A stretch of 57,711 nucleotides of DNA. Source: Acinetobacter sp. WC-141 (lineage in GTDB: Bacteria > Pseudomonadota > Gammaproteobacteria > Pseudomonadales > Moraxellaceae). Under the pieces are notes generated by a model. That model searched no databases. It worked only from the letters and a program-made list of their open reading frames with translations, and was not told the origin of the DNA. Positions within the stretch are counted from its first letter, which is position 1; each line of letters opens with the position of its first letter. The DNA lies in the NCBI RefSeq assembly GCF_000313935.1, contig NZ_AMSS01000049.1, forward strand, positions 1-57,711, in the 5' to 3' direction. This document shows, in pieces, positions 39,354-49,424 of this stretch. The translations under genes and the position numbers were made by a program.

Positions 39354-40676
39354 ATGAACAATGACGTTCAAGTAATATCGAAAGAGTTAAGAACTACATT
39401 TCCAAGTAACCTTGGAACATATGAAAAGATTGGACCAAATACATGGAAATGGGCGTTGTTATTTGCCTATTTTGCAATGGTGGTCGATGGCATTGATATT
39501 ATGCTGCTGTCTTATAGCTTGACCAGTTTAAAGGCAGAGTTTGGTTTAAGTACCTTTCAAGCAGGTGCCTTAGGTAGTGCTTCTTTAGCGGGTATGGGGA
39601 TCGGCGGTATTTTAGGTGGCTGGGCATGTGACAAGTTTGGTCGTGTACGGACCATTGCCAACTCAGTGACTTTCTTTTCTGTAGCGACCTGTTTATTAGG
39701 CTTTACGCAAAGCTTCGAGCAATTTATGGCTTTACGTTTTATTGGTGCTTTGGGAATCGGAGCACTCTATATGGCCTGCAATACCTTAATGGCTGAATAT
39801 GTGCCAACCACTTACCGTACAACGGTCTTGGGTACATTACAGACGGGTCAAACGGTGGGTTATATTGCTGCGACGCTATTAGCTGGCGCGATTATTCCAG
39901 ATCATGGCTGGCGTGTTTTATTCTTCCTGACTGTAGTACCTGCTTTCGTTAATATTTTCCTGCAACGATTTGTACCAGAACCAAAATCTTGGCAGCTCAC
40001 CAAAATTGAAAGCTTACAAGGCAATAGGCAACCTAAAGAAATAGCCGTGGCCGAAAAGCCTAAAAGTGGCAGTATTTATAAGCAAATTTTTAATAACTTT
40101 AAGCACCGTAAGATGTTTTTGTTGTGGATGACGACAGCATTCTTCTTACAGTTTGGTTATTACGGCATTAACAACTGGATGCCAAGTTATTTAGAAACAG
40201 AAGTGCATATGAACTTTAAAAACTTAACCAGTTATATGGTGGGTTCATATACTGCAATGATTCTAGGAAAAATTTTAGCGGGTTATCTTGCAGACAAATT
40301 TAACCGCCGTGCTGTTTTTGTGTTTGGAACAATTGCCAGTGCAGTGTTCTTACCCATCATTATTTTCTTCAATACCCCTGACAATATTTTGTATTTATTA
40401 ATCACTTTTGGCTTCTTATATGGCATTCCATATGGTGTAAACGCGACTTATATGGCTGAAAGTTTTTCAACTGATGTACGCGGAACAGCCATTGGCGGTG
40501 CCTATAACATTGGTCGTGTCGGGGCTGCTATTGCACCAGCCACCATTGGTTTCTTGGCATCGGGCGGTACGTTTACCATGGCCTTTATTGTGATGGGCGC
40601 TGCGTATTTTGTTGCGGGTGTATTGCCAGGTTTATTTATTAAAGATCGTCAGTACGATCCGCAAAAACAATCATAG
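39354..40676 (+). CDS. MFS transporter, aromatic/organic acid:H+ symporter type
   Basis: This 440-aa MFS protein has 12 predicted helices, the DGxD-type motif MVVDGIDIMLLSYSL in helix 1, which is typical of the AAHS family, and the MFS loop motif GGWACDKFGRVRT between helices 2 and 3 and GYLADKFNRRA between 8 and 9. It lies between gcdH and gcdG, so glutarate or a related dicarboxylate is the likely substrate (inference). There is a 226-nt gap before it with a weak hairpin, so it may also have its own promoter. Confidence 0.85.
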   Translation: MNNDVQVISKELRTTFPSNLGTYEKIGPNTWKWALLFAYFAMVVDGIDIMLLSYSLTSLKAEFGLSTFQAGALGSASLAGMGIGGILGGWACDKFGRVRTIANSVTFFSVATCLLGFTQSFEQFMALRFIGALGIGALYMACNTLMAEYVPTTYRTTVLGTLQTGQTVGYIAATLLAGAIIPDHGWRVLFFLTVVPAFVNIFLQRFVPEPKSWQLTKIESLQGNRQPKEIAVAEKPKSGSIYKQIFNNFKHRKMFLLWMTTAFFLQFGYYGINNWMPSYLETEVHMNFKNLTSYMVGSYTAMILGKILAGYLADKFNRRAVFVFGTIASAVFLPIIIFFNTPDNILYLLITFGFLYGIPYGVNATYMAESFSTDVRGTAIGGAYNIGRVGAAIAPATIGFLASGGTFTMAFIVMGAAYFVAGVLPGLFIKDRQYDPQKQS

Positions 40677-40728
40677 ACAATGAAAAGAAGGTGCGTTGAG
40701 TGCCTTCTAAAAAGATAAGGGTATCGTT

Positions 40729-41958
40729 ATGGGTGCATTACAAGGAATTCGGGTTTTAGATTTAAGTCGTGTGCTTGCGGGGCCATGGTGTGGGCAAATC
40801 TTGGCAGACCTTGGCGCGGAAGTCATTAAAATTGAACGTCCTCGAGTCGGTGATGACACCCGCATGTGGGGACCACCATGGATGCCCGATCAAGACGGAA
40901 ACATGACCCGTGAATCTGGCTATTTTCAGTGCACGAATCGCAATAAATATTCTGTTGCCGTGGACATTACCACACCAGAAGGTCAGGCTTTAATTTATGA
41001 AATTGCTAAAACTGCCGATGTCGTGATTGAAAACTATAAGACAGGCTCTTTGGTTAAATACGGTCTGGACTATGCTTCATTAAGTGCGTTAAATCCAAAT
41101 ATTGTTTATTGCTCGATTACTGGTTTTGGACAAGATGGCCCGCGTGCAGAAGAACCCGGCTATGATTTTATTATTCAAGGTATGTCTGGTTTGATGAGCA
41201 TTACTGGCGAGCCTGATGATGTTACCGGTGGTGGTGCACAAAAGGTTGGTGTGGCTGTGGTAGATATTCAAACTGGTTTGTATTCAACCATTGCCATTCA
41301 AGCGGCATTGATTGCACGCTCACACACGGGGCGCGGTCAATATATTGATATGTCACTCCTTGATGTACAGGTCGCGGCACTGGCAAATCAGGGAATGAAC
41401 TATTTAGCTTCAGGGAAAGCCCCGCAGCGCATGGGTAATCAACACCCGAGTATTGTGCCGTATCAAACTTTTAAGGCTAAAGATAAAGAATTTATTATTG
41501 CTTGCGGTAACGATAAACAGTTTAAAGATTTGTGTGTTGCGATTAGTTATCCCGAGTTACTCGAAAATGAAAAGTTTGTGCGCAACCAAGACCGCGTAAA
41601 ATATCGAGATGAACTGATTCCTTTATTGTCGAAGCACTTTTTGCAGAAAACTGCCAAAGAATGGGTTGAGAGGATTCATGCGCTTAAAGTGCCCGTAGGT
41701 GTCATCAACTCCATTGAAGATGCTTTGGTTGAACCACAAATCGTACATCGCAATTTGGTGGTGAACATTCCTCATCGTTTAAATGAAAACTTTCAAACTA
41801 TTGGCTCACCCATCAAACTGTCTGATACTCCGGTTGAATATCATCATGCACCGCCAGAGCTGGGTGAACATACTGCTCAAATCTTATCGAGATTTAAAAC
41901 CGCAGAAGAACTCATCGTGTTAAAGGAAAAGGGCATTATTGATGGGAAAATTGCTTAA
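40729..41958 (+). CDS. gcdG: CaiB/BaiF CoA transferase, probable glutarate CoA-transferase
   Basis: This class III CoA transferase probably moves CoA from succinyl-CoA to glutarate, making the GcdH substrate. The 409-aa product has LDLSRVLAGPWCGQILADLGAEVIK, TRNKYSVAVDITTPEGQ-type region, and the catalytic Asp179 in VAVVDIQTGLYSTIAIQ, with the glycine-rich GRGQYIDMSLLD next to it. The assignment to glutarate is by context: LysR-gcdH-(MFS)-CaiB matches the gcdRHG cluster of Pseudomonas. A convergent hairpin follows. Confidence 0.82.
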   Translation: MGALQGIRVLDLSRVLAGPWCGQILADLGAEVIKIERPRVGDDTRMWGPPWMPDQDGNMTRESGYFQCTNRNKYSVAVDITTPEGQALIYEIAKTADVVIENYKTGSLVKYGLDYASLSALNPNIVYCSITGFGQDGPRAEEPGYDFIIQGMSGLMSITGEPDDVTGGGAQKVGVAVVDIQTGLYSTIAIQAALIARSHTGRGQYIDMSLLDVQVAALANQGMNYLASGKAPQRMGNQHPSIVPYQTFKAKDKEFIIACGNDKQFKDLCVAISYPELLENEKFVRNQDRVKYRDELIPLLSKHFLQKTAKEWVERIHALKVPVGVINSIEDALVEPQIVHRNLVVNIPHRLNENFQTIGSPIKLSDTPVEYHHAPPELGEHTAQILSRFKTAEELIVLKEKGIIDGKIA

Positions 41959-41976
41959 TTAAAATTTCATTTATTC

Positions 41977-42000
41977 AATTGCAGCTCTAGGGCTGCAATT
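41977..42000. terminator. Convergent hairpin between gcdG and the TetR gene
   Basis: AATTGCAGC and GCTGCAATT form a 9-bp stem with a 6-nt loop. The flanks are A/T-rich but without a long T-run, so activity is uncertain. It overlaps the TetR gene stop codon. Confidence 0.5.
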
Positions 42001-42550
42001 ATAAATTTTGGTTAATATTAAATAATTGGTTAATCGATTTTTTCATGTTTATCGCAAGTGTTTCATCGAAACCATCGACTAAAAAGCGGCTAATTAATCC
42101 TTCAATCACCGTATAGATCAGCTCAGATAAAGCTTCACCATTCGGTATATTGCAGTTTTCCGCAATCAATACTTTAATCCATTGTTTATGGACTTTAGAA
42201 ATAGAAATAATGTCTTGATCGTCTTGGTTAGATTCAGCCACCGCTCTTACAAATAAACAGCCTTTAAAAAAATCTTGTCTAAACCAATTGGTGTGCCAAT
42301 CCAGAATTTTATTGATGGCTTCTAAACCCGTTGCATCTCCTACATAGCCCAAAAGGCTTTGCTTAAATCGTTCATCACGTGCAATGAGTACAGACTGAAC
42401 TAGTTGATTTTTATTTTTATAGTACGTGTACATGGTGGTTTTGGAACAGCCAGATTCATCGCGAATCAGGTCGACACCAACCCCGACAAAACTATTTTCA
42501 TTAAATAACTTCTCGGCTATATCTAATATTTTTAAGGCAGATTTTGACAT
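41999..42550 (-). CDS. TetR-family regulator of the HPP-family gene
   Basis: This 183-aa TetR protein has the N-terminal DNA-binding domain ALKILDIAEKLFNENSFVGV with the recognition part CSKTTMYTYYKNKNQLV, and a C-terminal ligand-binding domain including FRQDFFKGCLFVRAVAE, a pattern of the TetR_C subgroup with a C-terminal CLF motif. GGAAAAG precedes the ATG at 42550; the open frame extends upstream without similarity. It is divergent from the HPP gene and both starts flank a perfect 24-bp palindrome, so it very likely represses itself and the HPP gene. Confidence 0.87.
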   Translation of the reverse strand: MSKSALKILDIAEKLFNENSFVGVGVDLIRDESGCSKTTMYTYYKNKNQLVQSVLIARDERFKQSLLGYVGDATGLEAINKILDWHTNWFRQDFFKGCLFVRAVAESNQDDQDIISISKVHKQWIKVLIAENCNIPNGEALSELIYTVIEGLISRFLVDGFDETLAINMKKSINQLFNINQNL

Positions 42551-42569
42551 GTGTCTTTTCCAAAAAACA

Positions 42570-42593
42570 AAATAGTACAGATCTGTACTATTT
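42570..42593. promoter_or_regulatory. Perfect 24-bp palindromic TetR operator
   Basis: AAATAGTACAGA-TCTGTACTATTT is a perfect palindrome located 20 nt from the TetR start and 55 nt before the HPP-family gene. Such a site between divergent TetR and target genes is the standard operator arrangement. A likely -10 region for the HPP gene (TATATG or similar) lies just beyond it. Confidence 0.8.
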
Positions 42594-42647
42594 GAAATTT
42601 TATCTATATGCTTTTTAAAAAGCAAATTTTTGTTTGAGGAAAAAACC

Positions 42648-43181
42648 ATGTTCTCGATCTTTTATGGCAAAGAAAAACTGGCTCCATCGCCCAATAAAAT
42701 TGATATTTTAAGAAGCCTTATTGGAGGTACGCTCAGTATTTTTATACTTCTGTGGTTGAGTCAGCTCACACACAATATCTTTATCATGGCACCGTTTGGT
42801 GCGACCTGTGTGTTGCTCTATACCGTGTCGCAGTCACCTTTGGCGCAGCCGAGAAATATTATATTTGGGCATCTTATTTCGGCTTTTGTAGGTTTGTTTT
42901 TTCTAAAATTTGTTGGTGTTTCCATTTTTACAATTGCTTTATCAGTGGGCTGTGCCATTGCACTCATGCAGATTTTTAAATGCGTTCATCCACCTGCTGG
43001 GGCCAATCCTTTGGTTATTTTACTCACCGCGAGTAGCATACATTACGAGTGGAGCTTTTTGATTTTCCCTGTTTTAGTCGGTGCAGTGTCTTTAGTTTTG
43101 GTAGCGATGCTCATTAATAATATTAAAGCGAGTAACAAGTGGCCGATGTATGGTTTAGGAATTTTAAATAGTAAAAATTAG
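42648..43181 (+). CDS. HPP-family membrane protein
   Basis: This 177-aa membrane protein has about four to five hydrophobic helices and the name-giving motif FKCVHPPAGANPLVI, plus FIMAPFGATCVLLYTVSQSPLAQPRN. Proteins of the HPP family in cyanobacteria and chloroplasts transport nitrite, but bacterial members are mostly uncharacterised. GAGG lies about 10 nt before the ATG. It is governed by the divergent TetR and closed by a strong bidirectional terminator. Confidence 0.88.
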   Translation: MFSIFYGKEKLAPSPNKIDILRSLIGGTLSIFILLWLSQLTHNIFIMAPFGATCVLLYTVSQSPLAQPRNIIFGHLISAFVGLFFLKFVGVSIFTIALSVGCAIALMQIFKCVHPPAGANPLVILLTASSIHYEWSFLIFPVLVGAVSLVLVAMLINNIKASNKWPMYGLGILNSKN

Positions 43182-43215
43182 GGAAGGCATGAAGTATTCG
43201 GAGCTTAAAATAATG

Positions 43216-43251
43216 AAAGTATTCACTACGTCAAGATAGTGAATACTTTTG
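43216..43251. terminator. Bidirectional terminator between HPP gene and tcuB
   Basis: AAAGTATTCACTA and TAGTGAATACTTT pair over 13 bp around a 8-nt loop. It lies between two convergent genes. Confidence 0.82.
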
Positions 43252-43258
43252 AGTGAAA

Positions 43259-44392
43259 TTATGACTTTTTAGAAATACGTTCTTCGATGGCAAATTTGAG
43301 TAAAGAAGCGCTGCGATAAAAACCGTGTGCGAACTTTCCAAATGGCATAGTAATGAAGAATGTCATGACCGTAGCTAAATGGAAAATCAGTAAAAGTGCC
43401 ATGTAAGGAGAATTCCGAAATGCCATGAGTGCTAACCCTGAAGCACTGACTAAAATTAAAAGGAAAATAAAGCCTCGATCTACAGGTTTTTGCTCACGGT
43501 CACCATGTAATGGGTGGCGTTTAAGGTTTAAATAGAGCAAGCCAGATGGCCCAACCACTAAGCCAAGTCCACCCAACGTACCCAAAATAACAGGCAAGCT
43601 AAAGATAGGGTACGGCGCATGCAGGTTAAGGAAATAGTGATATAACGTCGCTACGCCCGTGGCTGCAAAGCAAAGCATAAAGCCATAAAAAGTCAGGTGA
43701 TGGAACACACGGCGGATTTGTGTATAACGGTCATCTTGCTCATTACAGCCTTTGCCATGTCCACCGTCTAAATATTTAAGTGTTAATACATTTTGGGTAG
43801 CTTGAACTAGATCTGGTTTCTCAACTTTGCCGTGAATAACTTTAGATGTTTGTCGCCAAAATTTACTAATTCCGATACCGAGCAAAACAATCGCAACTGT
43901 AAAGGTCGCTCCAAACAATAGAGCTAAAAAGTTATGCGGGAAAATCGCATAGAAATTACCTTGATAGCCTGCAAACAGGTCGGTGCCTTTGTGCCAGACC
44001 ACAGCTAACATGCATAAAAAGAAAATAACTGATAACGACGAAACAAAAGGAATGCCGACAGACTTATAAAGTCGCCCTAAAGGCTGAGGGGTCGCAAACT
44101 CTTGGTAAGTTTCCAAACGTACTTGCGCCATCGCTTTTGGAATGTTTACACCAAACTCATGTGGCGGGGCATATTGGCAAGCGTGTAGACAAGCACCACA
44201 GTTATGGCACAGGTTTGCGAGGTAATGAATATCGGCTTGATTAAACTCAAGGCGCTTGGTCATCGCCGCAAATACAGCACAAAACGATTCACAGTAACGA
44301 CAAGCATTACAAATCTGTAGGGCTCTTTGAACTTCCTGCTCATGGTCAGAGAGCTGAACAACGGGAATTAGGGCTTTAGTACTAGCATTCAT
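43259..44392 (-). CDS. tcuB: Tricarballylate utilization protein TcuB
   Basis: TcuB is the membrane iron-sulfur/heme electron-transfer partner that reoxidises the flavin of TcuA. The 377-aa product has two cysteine clusters for [4Fe-4S] centres ([14 protein letters not shown] and [20 protein letters not shown]) in its first 100 residues and about six membrane helices with conserved His residues later. Starting at [12 protein letters not shown], its start lies inside the end of tcuA (11-nt overlap), so the two are translationally coupled. An in-frame upstream start would run deep into tcuA. Confidence 0.92.
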   Translation of the reverse strand: MNASTKALIPVVQLSDHEQEVQRALQICNACRYCESFCAVFAAMTKRLEFNQADIHYLANLCHNCGACLHACQYAPPHEFGVNIPKAMAQVRLETYQEFATPQPLGRLYKSVGIPFVSSLSVIFFLCMLAVVWHKGTDLFAGYQGNFYAIFPHNFLALLFGATFTVAIVLLGIGISKFWRQTSKVIHGKVEKPDLVQATQNVLTLKYLDGGHGKGCNEQDDRYTQIRRVFHHLTFYGFMLCFAATGVATLYHYFLNLHAPYPIFSLPVILGTLGGLGLVVGPSGLLYLNLKRHPLHGDREQKPVDRGFIFLLILVSASGLALMAFRNSPYMALLLIFHLATVMTFFITMPFGKFAHGFYRSASLLKFAIEERISKKS

Positions 44393-45788
44393 GTTCAACT
44401 CCTTGTGAAAGTGCATAGTGGGCTGCATTTTTTCCGGCAATTCGCCCAAATGTTGTTCCGATCGACATACCAACGCCTGCGGTATAACCCTGACCGAGTA
44501 CGTTACCTGCCATCATTTCACCGGCGACAAACAGGTTGCGGCTGGCTTTATTGTTAAAACGTACCGCAGCATCGTCTTCGACTTTTAAGCCTAAATAGGT
44601 AAAGGTAATGCCGGGTTTAAGCGCATAGGCATAGAAGGGCGGGCGATCGAGAGGAACGGCCCAGTGGGTTTTGTTGGGAACAATATTTTCGGTGGTGCAG
44701 TCATCTAAAACCGTGTGGTTAAAGGTGCCTTGTACGCAGGCTTGATTAAATTCTTCTACGGTGTGACAGAAGGTTTTTACATCTAGCCCGATTTTTTCGG
44801 CCAGTTCTTGAATGCTATTTGCTTTTACACCCGCAAACACAGGTGGCATAAAGCGACCAATGGCTTTTGAGTCGATAATAGAATAGGCAATTTGCTGAGG
44901 TTGTTTGGCAACAAGGCGGCCCCAAATCGCATAACGTTTTGGCCAGAAGTCTTCGCCTTCATCGTAAAAACGTTCGGCTTTGTTATTGACCACAATTCCT
45001 AGTGAAACGCAGTCAATACGGGTGCAGATGCCGCCGTCATATAATGGTGCGCGTGCATCTACAGCGACACAATGCGATTGTGATGGGTCACCAATAATAT
45101 CGGCGCCTTGATCTATCATAAATTTGAGCAAATTGCCCTGATTAAAGCGGGTTCCACGAATAATGAAATTATCGGCAGGCCATTCGCCGTTTTCATTTTG
45201 CCCCCATGCTTCTCTTAACCATTCCAGATTTGACTCAAAACCACCTGCGGCCAATACACAGCTTTTAGCTTTAAATACACGACCATCTTCCGTAATTGCG
45301 GCTTCAAAATGTCCTTGGTTTAATTTTAGATCTTTAATTTTTGTGTTGTATAAAATCTCAATGCCAAGTTCTTGGGCACTACGGTAGTAGGCATTCATGA
45401 GGGCTTTACCGCCACCCATAAAAAAGGCATTGGTACGTGCAACATGTAAAGCACCCGATAGTGGCGGCTGAAAATTCACGCCATGTTTACGCATCCAGTC
45501 ACGACAGGTCGCCGTGCTACGAATAACCAGACGAGCTAAGTGCTCATTGGTTTTGCCCGCAGTCACTTTAAGGAGGTCTTGCCAATATTCTTCTTCGGGG
45601 TAGGCATCGACTAATACATCTTGAGGGGCATCATGCATGCAACGGAGATTACGAGTGTGTTGTGAGTTACCACCACGCCATTCTTTAGGTGCTGCTTCTA
45701 TGACAAGCACAGACGCGCCACTTTCTTTTGCCGTGAGCGCAGCACACAGTGCGGCATTCCCACCACCAATTACAATCACATCATGCAT
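44382..45788 (-). CDS. tcuA: FAD-dependent tricarballylate dehydrogenase TcuA
   Basis: This flavoprotein oxidises tricarballylate to cis-aconitate, which enters the TCA cycle. The 468-aa product has the N-terminal dinucleotide fold [21 protein letters not shown], the [12 protein letters not shown] flavin motif, the fumarate-reductase-type GFNQG-equivalent region [17 protein letters not shown], and the C-terminal [28 protein letters not shown] precedes the ATG by 7 nt. It is the first gene of the tcuAB unit, with a LysR regulator in the same orientation just upstream. Confidence 0.94.
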   Translation of the reverse strand: MHDVIVIGGGNAALCAALTAKESGASVLVIEAAPKEWRGGNSQHTRNLRCMHDAPQDVLVDAYPEEEYWQDLLKVTAGKTNEHLARLVIRSTATCRDWMRKHGVNFQPPLSGALHVARTNAFFMGGGKALMNAYYRSAQELGIEILYNTKIKDLKLNQGHFEAAITEDGRVFKAKSCVLAAGGFESNLEWLREAWGQNENGEWPADNFIIRGTRFNQGNLLKFMIDQGADIIGDPSQSHCVAVDARAPLYDGGICTRIDCVSLGIVVNNKAERFYDEGEDFWPKRYAIWGRLVAKQPQQIAYSIIDSKAIGRFMPPVFAGVKANSIQELAEKIGLDVKTFCHTVEEFNQACVQGTFNHTVLDDCTTENIVPNKTHWAVPLDRPPFYAYALKPGITFTYLGLKVEDDAAVRFNNKASRNLFVAGEMMAGNVLGQGYTAGVGMSIGTTFGRIAGKNAAHYALSQGVEHEC

Positions 45789-45891
45789 GGATTTCTCCCT
45801 TTCTCAGCTAGGGCTAATGTAGCTTTAAAAGGGACGATGAAGTGAGAGGCTAAGCTTGAATGGGTGTTTAGTAAAAATAAACACTAAAGGC

Positions 45892-46821
45892 TTAAGTGTT
45901 TATGAGTTTCGCACCGGGCCAACGCTTTTCATTAATCAGGTTGGTCACACAAGCACGAATCACCACTTTGGTGGCTAAAGTAGCAGGCGAGAGTTCTTCT
46001 TCAGAGAGACTAATTAAATAGTTAATACGCTCAATAGCAGGTTCTACAACACGCAGTAAACATAAGTCTTGCCTTGAGTTTAATGATGCACCCGCAGGTT
46101 GAATGGTTGCCATTTCGAGTTGGCTAATGCTTTCCATTAACAAGTGTAGCCCATCAATTTCATAGGCCACTTTAAGCTGATGAATTTTCTGTTCGAGCAA
46201 CAAGCGCAGTCCATGTCGTTGGCTCGGCAAAATAAGCGGAAGTTCTTTAAGCTGTGGATGAGTAATGGTTTGAGTGTCGATACAACTTTCAAGGTGGTAT
46301 TGACTCAGCACTTCTTTAGGCGAGATTAAAAACATCTGTTCTTTGACTAAAGGCTGTATGGCCCACTGTGGATCGACATCGTCACTAAAGATGATGGCAA
46401 CATCGAGCTGCCTTGCATTCACTAAGGCCTTGAGGTCACCAGACAATCCTTCGATTAAACGGACTTTAATGTCGGGATAACGGTTTCTCATGAGTTTTAA
46501 AAAGTGCGTGCCTATAACCGACGCGACACTTGGCGAAAAACCGACGGTGACATGACCACTTAAACGTGAAGAGTGTGCAGAATCTACAGCATGGTCTAAG
46601 TGCCTAAGCGCCAGTTGAACCTGTTGAAAAAAAGCTAAACCCGCAGGGGTGGGAACTGTACCAAGAGCAGTGCGTTGTAAAAGGCGAATAGAAAGCTCAC
46701 TTTCTAGTTTCGAGATTTGCTGACTTAATGCGGAAGTTCCAATATCAAGATTTTTTGCAGCTTTACCCAAGCTTCCTGACTCGATCACCGCAATAAAATA
46801 CTTTAATTGTTTGAGTTCCAC
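45892..46821 (-). CDS. LysR-family regulator, TcuR-like
   Basis: This 309-aa LysR protein starts MELKQLKYFIAVIESGSLGKAAKNLDIGTSALSQQ and has an effector domain with RLSGHVTVGFSPSVASVIG. It resembles the Nac/TcuR group. Its gene lies between tcuA and the ModA-like gene in the same direction, so it is the natural regulator for tricarballylate or aconitate use. It is clearly paralogous to the LysR at 49425 (same length, near-identical domain layout). The gene symbol tcuR is probable but I leave it open because of that second candidate. Confidence 0.85.
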   Translation of the reverse strand: MELKQLKYFIAVIESGSLGKAAKNLDIGTSALSQQISKLESELSIRLLQRTALGTVPTPAGLAFFQQVQLALRHLDHAVDSAHSSRLSGHVTVGFSPSVASVIGTHFLKLMRNRYPDIKVRLIEGLSGDLKALVNARQLDVAIIFSDDVDPQWAIQPLVKEQMFLISPKEVLSQYHLESCIDTQTITHPQLKELPLILPSQRHGLRLLLEQKIHQLKVAYEIDGLHLLMESISQLEMATIQPAGASLNSRQDLCLLRVVEPAIERINYLISLSEEELSPATLATKVVIRACVTNLINEKRWPGAKLINT

Positions 46822-46913
46822 GGCAAATACTACATTGACCTTTATTGATTATTCTACACTGGTTTATCGCTATACATTTTGTTCTATTAGGCTGAGTAAA
46901 CTACCAACAGAGT

Positions 46914-46944
46914 AAAGGCAACATCACCTCAAGACGTTGCCTTT
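46914..46944. terminator. Hairpin downstream of the ModA-like gene
   Basis: AAAGGCAAC and GTTGCCTTT form a 9-bp stem around a 13-nt loop. It lies just after the stop codon of the minus-strand gene and can end its transcript before the LysR gene. Confidence 0.6.
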
Positions 46945-46952
46945 TAGAGCTT

Positions 46953-47747
46953 TTATTGTTTAACCTGCTCAAGACCCTGTTCTTCAATAATTTGTGTTGC
47001 TTGTGGTGATTTCACAAACTTGATGAGCTCTTTTGCGACTTTTTCATGTTCAGAGTTCTTACCAATGCCTGCTGCAAACACAGTGACTTTTTGATAAGGC
47101 GCAGGAATTGGACCCACTAACTCAACCTGACCATATTGACCAGTAAAAGGTTTGATTTCACTAATTTGCTGGAAACCAATATCAAACTGACCTTCAGCAA
47201 TACGTTTTGCAACCCGGTCACCGACCACTTTTTCTGCTTTACCAGAAATCACTTTGTACTCGACAGGCGGGAAGCTTGGGAAAACATCTTTTTCAAGATG
47301 CGTACCGCTCGCACTTGCTGAATAGCCGATGTGCTTAGCATTTAATAAAACTTTTTCGAATTTTGCCGCAGAGCTAATGTCTGGTTTTGGCGCACCTTTA
47401 GGTACAGCCATGCCAATGCTTGAATTGACTAAAGGACTTTGTGAATTTGGGTCGACATAACCTTTTTCTGCAAGCTTGTTTAGTTCAGGAGCAGCCAACA
47501 CCACCACATCAAAATGTTCCCCACGATCGAGGCGATTTGGAATTGCAGTTGGCGATGCGCCCATTGATGAACCAGATGAAAGGTGAACCGTGTGACCAGT
47601 TTGCTTTTCAAATATTGGAATGAGTTTTTCCATAGATGAATAGAAACCGCCTGAGCTAATCACTTCGAGTGTATCTGCGTTAGCAAGCGTTGAGCCTAAA
47701 CCTGCACCAGCTAGGCAAATGGTCATGAAGATAGGGGACTTTTTCAT
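46953..47747 (-). CDS. ModA-like periplasmic protein, probable aconitate isomerase
   Basis: This 264-aa protein has a signal peptide (cleavage near ANADTL) and the extracellular solute-binding fold of ModA-type proteins: VISSGGFYSSMEKLIPIFEK, SSGSSMGASPTAIPNRLDRG and FDVVVLAAPELNKL. No ABC permease or ATPase gene accompanies it, so it is unlikely to be a transport subunit. Aconitate isomerase (Ais) of Pseudomonas is a periplasmic ModA-like protein that interconverts trans- and cis-aconitate; position next to tcuAB and a TcuC-like permease fits that role. This remains inference from fold and context. Confidence 0.65.
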   Translation of the reverse strand: MKKSPIFMTICLAGAGLGSTLANADTLEVISSGGFYSSMEKLIPIFEKQTGHTVHLSSGSSMGASPTAIPNRLDRGEHFDVVVLAAPELNKLAEKGYVDPNSQSPLVNSSIGMAVPKGAPKPDISSAAKFEKVLLNAKHIGYSASASGTHLEKDVFPSFPPVEYKVISGKAEKVVGDRVAKRIAEGQFDIGFQQISEIKPFTGQYGQVELVGPIPAPYQKVTVFAAGIGKNSEHEKVAKELIKFVKSPQATQIIEEQGLEQVKQ

Positions 47748-47835
47748 AGTATCTCGCTTTAATGATAGGAGAGTCAGTACGGCTGCAACATGCGCCGTAC
47801 TGTTCATTAAAATTTCAGGTTAAATAGTTGTTGTT

Positions 47836-49146
47836 TTAAGCGCTAACCTTGGCAGGTTCAGCAATTGGGTCAGCATTCTTCTGCTTAGAACCACGGCATA
47901 AATACAAGCTTGAGATTAAGCTACATACCGCTGCTAACATCAGCCAGAATGCTGGTGTGCTTGCGTTGCCTGTGTTTTCGACAAGGTACGTACAAGCCAT
48001 TGGCGTCATACCACCAAAAATAGCGGCTGCAAGGCTAAACGCTAAAGAGAAGCCAACTGTACGTACACGTTTTGGCATGACTTCGGCAAGCGTTGCGACC
48101 ATGGTGCCGTTGTACATACCAAAGAAGAACGAGAAGTAAGCAAGCGTAATAATCAGATTGGTAAAACTAATGTCACTCACCAACCAGCTTAAAACTGGAT
48201 AAGTTGTAAAGATGGCAAGGGTTGTAATGCCGACTAAAACTGGACGACGACCAATTTTGTCTGAAAGTAAGCCACCCATTGGTAACCAGAAGAAATTTGA
48301 TAAACCGACAAACACAGTTGCTAAAAGGCTATCCGTTACCGACATTTCTAGAGTACGTTTTGCATACACGGTGGTGTAAACCGTAATGAAATAGAACGTG
48401 GTGGTGGTCATGGCACTCATCATCATGCCCGCAAGTACGATGCGCCAGTTGCTCGCAAGCGTGCTGAAAATTTCTTTGGTCGATGGATGCGTTTTTTGTG
48501 CTTTAAAGTCTTCAGTTTCTTCTAACGTACGGCGGAACAAGAAGATTAAAGGAATAATCAAACAACCAATTAAGAACGGAATACGCCAGCCCCATTCACC
48601 CACTTGAGCAGTAGTTAAGATAGTGTTGAGCCAGTAGCCAAGTAATGCCGCAAACACAACCGCAATTTGTTGGCTGCCAGATTGCCAGCTTGTGATAAAT
48701 CCACGGTTTTTATCTGTTGCAATTTCAGCGAGATAAATCGATACACCGCCAGATTCAACACCTGCCGAGAAGCCTTGTAATAGACGTCCAATCACCACCA
48801 AAATTGGCGCAATAATACCAATGGTTTCATAACCCGGTACAAAGGTAATTAAGATGGTTCCGATTGCCATAAGGCTTAAAGTCACAATAAGACCTTTACG
48901 TCGACCAACTCTGTCGACATAAGCGCCCAAGAAAATAGCGCCGAGAGGACGCATAAGAAAGCCCGCAGCAAACACGGTAAATGTCATCATTAAAGAGACA
49001 TATTCATTTTCAGAGTGGAAAAATTTTGCTGCGATATAAGTGGCATAGAAACCAAAAAGAAAAAAATCGTACTGTTCTAAAAAGTTGCCACTCGTTACAT
49101 TTAATATTTTTTTAAAAGTAGCCCTACGGTTATTCACGACATCCAT
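47836..49146 (-). CDS. tcuC: MFS citrate/tricarballylate-proton symporter (TcuC-like)
   Basis: This 436-aa MFS permease of the metabolite:H+ symporter group starts with [20 protein letters not shown] and has the loop motif [13 protein letters not shown], the [13 protein letters not shown] segment on helix 5 and a second [12 protein letters not shown] loop. TcuC and CitA of enterobacteria have the same layout. AAGGAGGT lies 9 nt before the ATG. It is upstream of the ModA-like gene (89 nt) in the same direction, so import, isomerisation and oxidation genes form one unit. Substrate could be tricarballylate, citrate or aconitate. Confidence 0.85.
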   Translation of the reverse strand: MDVVNNRRATFKKILNVTSGNFLEQYDFFLFGFYATYIAAKFFHSENEYVSLMMTFTVFAAGFLMRPLGAIFLGAYVDRVGRRKGLIVTLSLMAIGTILITFVPGYETIGIIAPILVVIGRLLQGFSAGVESGGVSIYLAEIATDKNRGFITSWQSGSQQIAVVFAALLGYWLNTILTTAQVGEWGWRIPFLIGCLIIPLIFLFRRTLEETEDFKAQKTHPSTKEIFSTLASNWRIVLAGMMMSAMTTTTFYFITVYTTVYAKRTLEMSVTDSLLATVFVGLSNFFWLPMGGLLSDKIGRRPVLVGITTLAIFTTYPVLSWLVSDISFTNLIITLAYFSFFFGMYNGTMVATLAEVMPKRVRTVGFSLAFSLAAAIFGGMTPMACTYLVENTGNASTPAFWLMLAAVCSLISSLYLCRGSKQKNADPIAEPAKVSA

Positions 49147-49424
49147 TGGAGACCTCCTTGGCCTGACAAAATGGAAACATTCACGATTTTCAATGATTGG
49201 CCTTAAATCGACTCATTCAATAAACCTAAATAGCAAATGGGTTAGAGATGAGATTTAAAGATGTCCTTCGTAGAAAATGTGATGCCTTGTTTCCAGTTCA
49301 AACTACACATCTATAATTTGATAAACAGAAATTCACTTATCATTCGGATGAAAATGTAATCTTAAAAAGCAGGAGGGAGTGAGAGGGCAAAATTAATTAG
49401 GTATTTAATAAAATTAATGACCCT
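49147..49424. promoter_or_regulatory. Region upstream of tcuC
   Basis: About 280 nt between the start of tcuC and the stop of the next LysR gene. It should carry the tcuC promoter and LysR sites. No clear hairpin or gene was recognised. Confidence 0.3.

Noticed and set aside
46953..47747. Molybdate ABC transporter subunit ModA
   Set aside because: No modB or modC lies nearby, and the setting is tricarballylate/aconitate use, so the fold similarity alone was not taken as molybdate transport.
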